Assembly: GCA_013112575.1 (NCBI GenBank)
Contig: JABFGG010000021.1
Span: forward strand, 1-64,000
Direction of reading: 5' to 3'
Source of the DNA: Chloroflexota bacterium
GTDB lineage: Bacteria; Chloroflexota; Anaerolineae; Anaerolineales; UBA11579
Length of the DNA: 64,000 nucleotides
How positions within the stretch are numbered: position 1 is the first letter of the stretch; every line of letters starts with the position of its first letter. Under the pieces are notes generated by a model. The model was not told the origin of the DNA and made no database searches. It was given only the letters and a program-made list of their open reading frames with translations. The position numbers were made by a program, and so were the translations under genes. Positions 57,966 through 64,000 of this stretch are shown here, piece after piece.

Positions 57966-60449
57966 ATGGAGATCGGTACAGTTCAAAATGTAGACATCAA
58001 CGACGAAATGCGGTCGGCTTATCTTGATTACGCTATGAGTGTAATCGTGTCACGTGCTCTGCCGGACGCACGTGATGGTCTCAAACCCGTTCATCGCCGT
58101 ATTCTATATGCCATGCAGGATATGGGTATCCGTGCTGGCACTCCTTACAAGAAATCAGCCCGCATCGTTGGCGAGGTCTTGGGTAAATACCATCCTCATA
58201 GTGATACCGCTGTATACGAATCCATGGCCCGCATGGCCCAGGAGTTCTCGCTGCGTTATCCCCTGGTTGATGGACAGGGCAACTTCGGTTCCATTGGTGG
58301 CGATCCCCCGGCCGCCATGCGCTACACAGAAGCACGCATGGGACGTCTGGCCGGCGAAATGCTGGTGGACATTCAGAAGGATACGGTTGACTTCGCGGAG
58401 AATTTTGATGCTTCCCTCGAAGAACCCACCGTTTTACCCAGCCGCATCCCCAATCTGTTGCTCAACGGTTCCTCCGGCATTGCCGTGGGCATGGCCAGCA
58501 ACATCCCCCCGCACAATCTCAACGAATTGACTTCGGCCATTTCTTACATGATCGACAACTTCAGTGACCTGGACAATATCACTGTTGAAGATCTCTTAGA
58601 GCACGTTACGGGTCCTGATTTTCCCACAGGTGGCATCATTGTGGGTACAGAGGGCCTGCGCCAGGTATACAGCTCCGGGCGCGGCAAGATCATTGTTCGC
58701 GGCCGTGCGGAGATCGAAGAAGTAAAGGGACGTTTCCGTATTGTTATTAGCGAGATTCCTTACCAGCTCAATCTGACTACATTGATTGAGCGTATTGCTG
58801 ATCTGGTACGCAATGGCCGTTTAGACGGTATCTCTGACCTGCGTGATGAATCAGATCGCAATGGTATGTCCATAATTCTTGAATTGAAACGTGGGGCGCA
58901 GCCCAATACGGTGCTGAACCGTTTGTACAAATACACGCCTCTGCAGTCGACATTTGCTGCTCAGGTTTTGGCGCTGGTTGATAACGAGCCGCGCCTGCTC
59001 TCCCTCAAACGTGCCTTACAACTCTTCATTGAACACCGGCAGGTAGTCATCACCCGTCGTTCGCAGTTCGATCTTGACAAAGCCAAAGCGCGTGCCCATA
59101 TCCTTGAAGGTTTGCTGCTGGCACTGGCTGATATAGACGAGGTCATTAAGACCATTCGCGAATCGAGTGATGTCGATCAGGCTAAAGAGCGCTTGATTTC
59201 ACGCTTCAAACTCAGCGCTATTCAGGCCCAGGCCATTCTCGACATGCAGTTGCGCCGTTTGGCCGCCCTGGAACGCCAGAAAATCGAAGATGAGCATAAA
59301 GAAGTATTGGCCGAAATCGATTATCTCGAAGACCTTTTGGCTAACCCCGAGAAGATTCTGGCATTGATCAAGGACGATATGGCTGAGCTGGTCGAGACCT
59401 ACGGTGATGAGCGTCGTACGTCTATTGACCCGATGGGTTCCAGCGACCTCAATGAAGAAGACCTCGTCAAAGATGAAGCCGTGCTCATCAGTATTACGGA
59501 GCGCGGATATGTCAAGCGTGTCTCTGCCAAGACATTCCGTGCCCAGGGGCGTGGCGGACGGGGTGTTAAGGGGCACGAAACCAAAGACGAAGACGAAGTG
59601 CTTTTGATGTTGCCGGCGCGTACATTGGATACGGTCTTGTTCTTCTCAGACCGTGGCAAGGTCTATTCCCAGAAAGCGTACCGCCTGCCGGACGCGGGCC
59701 GTACGGCCTCAGGGACACCTATCGTCAATATCCTGGCCTTAGGCCCCACAGAAACCATCACGGCTGCGGTCACAGTGCCCGACTTCAAAGCCGCCGACTT
59801 CTGTACGATGGCGACGCGTACAGGCCGCATCAAGCGTGTATCGCTAGCTGAATTCGAGTCAGTACGACCTTCGGGCCTGATTGCTATTAATCTGGCTGAA
59901 GATGATGAGTTAGGCTGGGTGCGTCTGACCAACGGCGAGAACGAGATCGTTTTCGTGACAGAGAAAGGCCAGGCCTTGCGTTATTCTGAACAACAGGTAC
60001 GCTCAATGGGGCGCACGGCTGCCGGTGTTATTGGTATCCGCATCAAAGGTGACGACCGTGTAGCCAGCATGGAAGTGGTTGAACCCGGTGGCGATTTGTT
60101 AGTGGTCAGCACCAGGGGGATTGGAAAACGCTCCCCGCTAGAGGAATATACACCTAAGGGACGTGGCACGATGGGTGTCAAGACCACTGACCACAAAGCC
60201 CTGGATACCATCGGGCGCATTGCCTCTGCACGCGTTGTGCAGGAAGCTGATGACCTGACTATCATTTCTTCGCATGGTGTCGTCATTCGTACGAAAGTCA
60301 AAGACATCAAACGTGCCGGGCGTGCTACACGCGGGGTGCATATCATGAATCTAGATGAAGGCGATACAGTGGCAACGCTGGCGCGTATGGCTGCGGCTGA
60401 CCTGAAGCAGGTAGGCGCCTCCACCCAGGATAATGGAGCCAGCGAATAA
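57966..60449 (+). CDS. gyrA: DNA gyrase subunit A
   Basis: An 827-residue GyrA. The breakage-reunion domain shows [20 protein letters not shown], the quinolone region with [17 protein letters not shown], and RYTEARM with the catalytic Tyr. The C-terminal beta-pinwheel carries the GyrA box QGRGGRGV near residue 525, which distinguishes GyrA from ParC and allows negative supercoiling. With GyrB it cuts and passes DNA using ATP; gyrB is not in this window. In the quinolone region the residue after Asp in GDPPAAMR-like sequence looks standard. An upstream GAAAGGA and a strong terminator frame a single-gene unit. Confidence 0.96.
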   Translation: MEIGTVQNVDINDEMRSAYLDYAMSVIVSRALPDARDGLKPVHRRILYAMQDMGIRAGTPYKKSARIVGEVLGKYHPHSDTAVYESMARMAQEFSLRYPLVDGQGNFGSIGGDPPAAMRYTEARMGRLAGEMLVDIQKDTVDFAENFDASLEEPTVLPSRIPNLLLNGSSGIAVGMASNIPPHNLNELTSAISYMIDNFSDLDNITVEDLLEHVTGPDFPTGGIIVGTEGLRQVYSSGRGKIIVRGRAEIEEVKGRFRIVISEIPYQLNLTTLIERIADLVRNGRLDGISDLRDESDRNGMSIILELKRGAQPNTVLNRLYKYTPLQSTFAAQVLALVDNEPRLLSLKRALQLFIEHRQVVITRRSQFDLDKAKARAHILEGLLLALADIDEVIKTIRESSDVDQAKERLISRFKLSAIQAQAILDMQLRRLAALERQKIEDEHKEVLAEIDYLEDLLANPEKILALIKDDMAELVETYGDERRTSIDPMGSSDLNEEDLVKDEAVLISITERGYVKRVSAKTFRAQGRGGRGVKGHETKDEDEVLLMLPARTLDTVLFFSDRGKVYSQKAYRLPDAGRTASGTPIVNILALGPTETITAAVTVPDFKAADFCTMATRTGRIKRVSLAEFESVRPSGLIAINLAEDDELGWVRLTNGENEIVFVTEKGQALRYSEQQVRSMGRTAAGVIGIRIKGDDRVASMEVVEPGGDLLVVSTRGIGKRSPLEEYTPKGRGTMGVKTTDHKALDTIGRIASARVVQEADDLTIISSHGVVIRTKVKDIKRAGRATRGVHIMNLDEGDTVATLARMAAADLKQVGASTQDNGASE

Positions 60450-60465
60450 ATTAACCCAAGAATCG

Positions 60466-60498
60466 AAAGACCCCATGACAACCCACGGGGTCTTTTTT
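60466..60498 (+). terminator. Terminator after gyrA
   Basis: AAAGACCCC (60466-60474) pairs with GGGGTCTTT (60487-60495), followed by further T bases. Confidence 0.9.
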
Positions 60499-60516
60499 AT
60501 TTAATGATTGTTTGAA

Positions 60517-60756
60517 TCAAAAAGGCAAACTGATCCTGTTAAATATCACCAGGCACATGGTGCTAGCGATGCAGGCCCAAAAGAAGAAGAGCAAAGAAAG
60601 TATCGCCCGTTGACGGGGCGTCATCCCCAGGAAATTTCCCCGCGATCGCGATGAAGATGCCGCGGAGGAACTGCTCTGACTTTCATCAAAGCCTTCTTCT
60701 TCCAGTTCATCCAGGAAGTTTGTAGAGTCGCCGTCGTCTAAAAAATCATCGAGCAT
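60517..60756 (-). CDS. Small single-TM membrane protein
   Basis: A 79-residue protein with an acidic N-terminus (MLDDFLDDGDSTNFLDELEE), a Ser-rich linker and one C-terminal TM helix (LSLLFFFWACIASTMCLVIF). The ATG at 60756 has GAGGAGTA upstream on the minus strand. No family was recognised. Tail-anchored topology with the acidic part inside is likely. It lies between gyrA and birA, in the same direction as birA. Confidence 0.65.
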   Translation of the reverse strand: MLDDFLDDGDSTNFLDELEEEGFDESQSSSSAASSSRSRGNFLGMTPRQRAILSLLFFFWACIASTMCLVIFNRISLPF

Positions 60757-60789
60757 GTAGTACTCCTCGCCGCAATGCTTTAGTTTAGC

Positions 60790-61590
60790 TTAATTCGCCT
60801 GACTGTCAACGCGAGGGCGCAGGTGGATTTCGCTGGCCTCGAAGCTTTTTTCTTCGCTTGTTGACAGCCTCAGCCGGAGATAACCATGTTCATCGAGACC
60901 GATGAGTTGGCCGGAAATAGCTTTTATGCTTTCGCCGGTTGACCTGATTTCCACATCTTCGCCTTTATAGGCCAGGTGGTTTTCCCAGGCATTGATAAAG
61001 CCTGAGGTTTTCAGTTTTGGCCACCAATCTAATAATCTCGCCAATACCTCACGGATTAATGTTTCGCGTTGCACTTTGTGCCCGAGTATCTCTTCGACAG
61101 ACGTTGCCGGAAAGTTCAGGCTCTCGGCAGGCGGCACAGATTGGGTTGCAACATTGATGCCCATTCCAATTAAGACGTGTTCAAGCTCGTCACCACGCCA
61201 ATGGGCTTCGGCCAGAACCCCGCACGCCTTTTTCCCAGCTAACAGCACATCATTGGGCCATTTGATCTGCGCAGCTGATTGATACCCCAGCAGAGCTTTG
61301 CACACCGCTAGTGCACCCAAACCGGTGATCTTGGGGATATCGGTGGCCGAAATGCGATTTGTGGGCAGTAACAGACTCATGGCTATCGCAGCCCCGGGTG
61401 GCGTATGCCAGCTACGCCCGGAGCGTCCGCGACCTTTAGTTTGCTCGTCGGCCACCACCAGGCTGAAGGGCTGTGCCCCACCTTGCGCCTGTTTGGTCAC
61501 TTCATCATTGGTAGAACCCACCGTCGGTAGATAAAGGATGTCATTGATAGGGAGGTCTTGCAGGGCTTGGGCCAGGGAGTTTTGATCCAT
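60790..61590 (-). CDS. birA: Biotin-[acetyl-CoA-carboxylase] ligase
   Basis: A 266-residue biotin protein ligase that attaches biotin to the carrier protein of acetyl-CoA carboxylase using ATP. The catalytic signature [14 protein letters not shown] is present, along with [29 protein letters not shown] and IGMGINV. There is no N-terminal helix-turn-helix, so it is the monofunctional type and does not repress biotin genes as E. coli BirA does. A short C-terminal SH3-like domain follows. The ATG at 61590 has no strong ribosome site. It is upstream of the small membrane protein gene in the same direction. Confidence 0.92.
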   Translation of the reverse strand: MDQNSLAQALQDLPINDILYLPTVGSTNDEVTKQAQGGAQPFSLVVADEQTKGRGRSGRSWHTPPGAAIAMSLLLPTNRISATDIPKITGLGALAVCKALLGYQSAAQIKWPNDVLLAGKKACGVLAEAHWRGDELEHVLIGMGINVATQSVPPAESLNFPATSVEEILGHKVQRETLIREVLARLLDWWPKLKTSGFINAWENHLAYKGEDVEIRSTGESIKAISGQLIGLDEHGYLRLRLSTSEEKSFEASEIHLRPRVDSQAN

Positions 61591-61657
61591 ACCTGGATTC
61601 TACTCGGCTAACCCCGCTTTTGAACACACTGGGATTTGGCTTATTGTTTGACTCATC

Positions 61658-61686
61658 TGGACGGCATATGGCCCCTATGATATACT
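61658..61686 (+). promoter_or_regulatory. Promoter of rpsB-tsf, with long leader
   Basis: TGGACG (61658-61663), 17-base spacer and TATACT (61681-61686). The leader of about 115 bases before rpsB could hold an autoregulatory S2-binding structure; none was folded. Confidence 0.5.
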
Positions 61687-61805
61687 CCCGCCCGGCCTGC
61701 TACAGGCCAAAATCTCACACGCAGCCCGACTCAAACAGGTGTGCTGGTCAACCCAGTCCTGCTAGAGAAAGAAGGCTGCGGAGGAAAAAAACAAGGAGTT
61801 ACCCT

Positions 61806-62873
61806 ATGGCCGACATTACCATGAAGGCCCTGTTGGAAAGCGGCGTCCACTTTGGTCATCGAACCCATCGTTGGAACCCACACATGAGGCCGTACATCTT
61901 TACGGAACGTAACGGCATTCACATCATTGACCTCCAACAGACCGTCAAATATCTCGATGATGCATATAAATTAGTGCGTGACCTGGTCGCTGATGGCGGC
62001 ACCATGTTATTCGTGGGCACCAAACGCCAGGCGCAAGAAACCATTGAGACCGAAGCCCAACGGGCTGGTATGCCGTACGTCACAGTACGCTGGCTGGGCG
62101 GCATGCTCACCAACTGGAAAACCATGCGCGAACGCATCCAGGAATTGGATCGTCTTGAGCGCATGCGTGAGCGCGGCGACTTTGACCGCCTCACTAAAAA
62201 AGAAGGCTTGATGTTGAGCCGCAAGATCGAGAAGCTGGAAACACGCTTTGGCGGTATTCGCCACATGCACAAGCTCCCCGACTTGATCTTCGTGGTGGAC
62301 GTACGCCGCGAGGAGACCGCTGTCAAAGAGGCTAACGTCCTCGACATTCCTTTGCTGGCCCTGGTCGACACCAATTGTGATCCACGCGATATCGACCACG
62401 TCATACCTTCCAACGACGATGCCATTCGCGCCATCAAATTGATGGTCACCCATATGGCGGATGCTGTTGAAGAAGGCCGCGCTATGCGCAAGGACGACTC
62501 CGAAGCTGCACCAGTCGCTGATTCTGTCCCCACTCAGGCCGATGTAGAAGGTGGTGAGATGGAAGAAGATCCCCTCACCGATGAAGAACTGTTGGGTACA
62601 GCTACTCTGGCAAAGATGGCTGAAGCAGCCGAGGCCGAAGAAGCCGCTGCCGCCGAGAAAGCTGCTGAAGAAGCCGCCGCAGCAGAAGAAGTTGCTGCCT
62701 CTGAAGAAGGGGCAGAGGGCACTGAAGAGACAGCAGAGGGCGAAGAAGTTGCAGAAAGTGAAGCAACTGAAGCAACCGAAGCTGCGGCTGAAGAGGCCGA
62801 GGCTCCTTCTGAAGAAGCAAGTGCAGATGAAGAAAAAAGTGAAGAAGAAGTAAAAGCGGGCGAGGAAGAATAG
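61806..62873 (+). CDS. rpsB: 30S ribosomal protein S2 with long acidic tail
   Basis: A 355-residue S2, an essential small-subunit protein. The core matches S2: [52 protein letters not shown] and LVDTNCDP. After about residue 235 comes an extension of some 115 residues, rich in Ala and Glu with almost no basic residues. E. coli S2 ends near residue 241. The ATG at 61806 has AAGGAG upstream; a longer frame from 61620 lacks a ribosome site and is not S2-like. tsf follows three bases after the stop, the usual rpsB-tsf order. Confidence 0.95.
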   Translation: MADITMKALLESGVHFGHRTHRWNPHMRPYIFTERNGIHIIDLQQTVKYLDDAYKLVRDLVADGGTMLFVGTKRQAQETIETEAQRAGMPYVTVRWLGGMLTNWKTMRERIQELDRLERMRERGDFDRLTKKEGLMLSRKIEKLETRFGGIRHMHKLPDLIFVVDVRREETAVKEANVLDIPLLALVDTNCDPRDIDHVIPSNDDAIRAIKLMVTHMADAVEEGRAMRKDDSEAAPVADSVPTQADVEGGEMEEDPLTDEELLGTATLAKMAEAAEAEEAAAAEKAAEEAAAAEEVAASEEGAEGTEETAEGEEVAESEATEATEAAAEEAEAPSEEASADEEKSEEEVKAGEEE

Positions 62874-62876
62874 AAC

Positions 62877-63500
62877 ATGGCCATCACCACAGAACAGATC
62901 AAAGAACTGCGTAAAGCCACAGGCGCAGGCATTATGGACTGTCGCGAAGCCCTGGAAGATGCGGGTGGCGACTTTGACAAAGCTGTAGATTACTTACGCC
63001 AGAAGGGCCTTTCCAAAGCTGCCAAACGCGCCGGGCGCGAGGCTTCTGAAGGTGTCGTTGAACTCTACTCGCATGGCAATGGACGCGTGGGTGTTATGGT
63101 TGAAGTCAATTGCGAGACCGATTTTGTGGCCCGCTCGGACTCGTTCCGAGAATTTGCTCACGAGATCGCCTTGCAGATCGCGGCCAATTCACCCGAGTTC
63201 GTCAGCGACGAGGATGTTCCGGAAGAAGTGCTGGAGCGTGAACGTCAGGTTGCTCGCAAGAGCGCGGAAGAAGAAGGCAAACCCGCCGATGTTATCGAGC
63301 GCATCGTTGACGGGCGTATCGACAAATATCGCCAGGAAGTGGTGCTGCTGCGCCAGGCTTACATCCGTGACGAAGACACCACTATTCAAGACCTGCTGAA
63401 TGAAAAGGTCGGTAGTATTGGTGAAAACATCCTCGTGCGGCGCTTCGAGCGCTGGGAACTCGGCGAACGCGTCGAGTCGGATGATGAGGAAGAAGAATAG
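62877..63500 (+). CDS. tsf: Elongation factor Ts
   Basis: A 207-residue EF-Ts, the nucleotide exchange factor for EF-Tu. The N-terminal UBA-like segment and family signature are clear: LRKATGAGIMDCREALEDAG, followed by the core VMVEVNCETDFVARSDSF. The C-terminal part is shorter than in E. coli (283 residues), as in many bacteria with a single core subdomain, and ends in an acidic tail. It overlaps no gene but starts three bases after rpsB. A terminator follows, so pyrH has its own or read-through expression. Confidence 0.95.
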   Translation: MAITTEQIKELRKATGAGIMDCREALEDAGGDFDKAVDYLRQKGLSKAAKRAGREASEGVVELYSHGNGRVGVMVEVNCETDFVARSDSFREFAHEIALQIAANSPEFVSDEDVPEEVLERERQVARKSAEEEGKPADVIERIVDGRIDKYRQEVVLLRQAYIRDEDTTIQDLLNEKVGSIGENILVRRFERWELGERVESDDEEEE

Positions 63501-63506
63501 TTTTTC

Positions 63507-63534
63507 AAGGCCAACCCCAGGGTTGGCCTTTTTT
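63507..63534 (+). terminator. Terminator after tsf
   Basis: AAGGCCAACC (63507-63516) pairs with GGTTGGCCTT (63521-63530), loop CCAG, followed by a T-run. Confidence 0.9.
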
Positions 63535-63547
63535 CTAGCATGAGTAA

Positions 63548-64000
<453 letters not shown>

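Overview
The window looks like chromosomal DNA of a member of the Chloroflexota, most likely Anaerolineae-like. The support is indirect: long lipobox-type lipoproteins with Thr/Pro-rich linkers and Cys-rich SH3-like ectodomains, an ECF sigma factor with a membrane-anchored extension, response-regulator/ParA fusions beside a CpaF-type ATPase, a DUF3105 protein paired with a DsbA-like protein, and many short palindromic intergenic repeats. Phylogeny was not computed, so this placement is inference.

Layout. Positions 1-9400 hold the end of a probable TetR regulator, a queuosine-precursor transporter (yhhQ type) behind a preQ1-I riboswitch candidate, a pterin dehydratase, two tandem BMP-family lipoproteins each closed by a near-identical terminator, and a three-gene surface operon: a membrane-tethered ECF sigma factor, a large anchored protein and a lipoprotein that carries the same ectodomain as the sigma factor. 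Positions 9400-14500 hold a DUF1566 lipoprotein, a 25-residue Cys-rich mini-gene with its own promoter/operator and terminator, a YcaQ-like protein, a receiver-like protein and a lipoprotein. Positions 14640-17344 are an AT-rich accessory island with a complete Ec86-like retron (effector, msr-msd RNA, reverse transcriptase), bracketed by inverted copies of a composite repeat.

Positions 17365-36000 are metabolic: a P1 peptidase, an M24 peptidase, a transporter-sulfurtransferase fusion, a glycogen/maltodextrin cluster (GH13, glgA, malQ), a hydroxyproline-type dehydratase, Mn-type superoxide dismutase, a ferredoxin, and two unrelated fumarases side by side (two-subunit class I and class II). Small conserved proteins follow.

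Positions 36000-57700 are repair and signalling: mutL; a response regulator-ParA/sirtuin/histidine kinase operon; tilS; an IS110 remnant; a nucleoside hydrolase; a DUF3105/DsbA-like pair; a GNAT protein; a PAS-GAF-HD-GYP protein; an XRE-TPR pair; and a six-gene operon of two histidine kinases, an OmpR-type regulator, a CpaE-like fusion, a small protein and a CpaF-type ATPase. One kinase carries a MshEN-like domain, so c-di-GMP may link it to the HD-GYP protein.

Positions 57900-64000 are housekeeping: gyrA, a small membrane protein, birA, then rpsB-tsf-pyrH, with pyrH cut by the right edge.

Most coding density is ordinary. The retron with its flanking repeats, the Cys-rich mini-gene, the riboswitch and the tethered sigma-factor operon are the most interesting elements. 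No tRNA, rRNA or CRISPR array was recognised.
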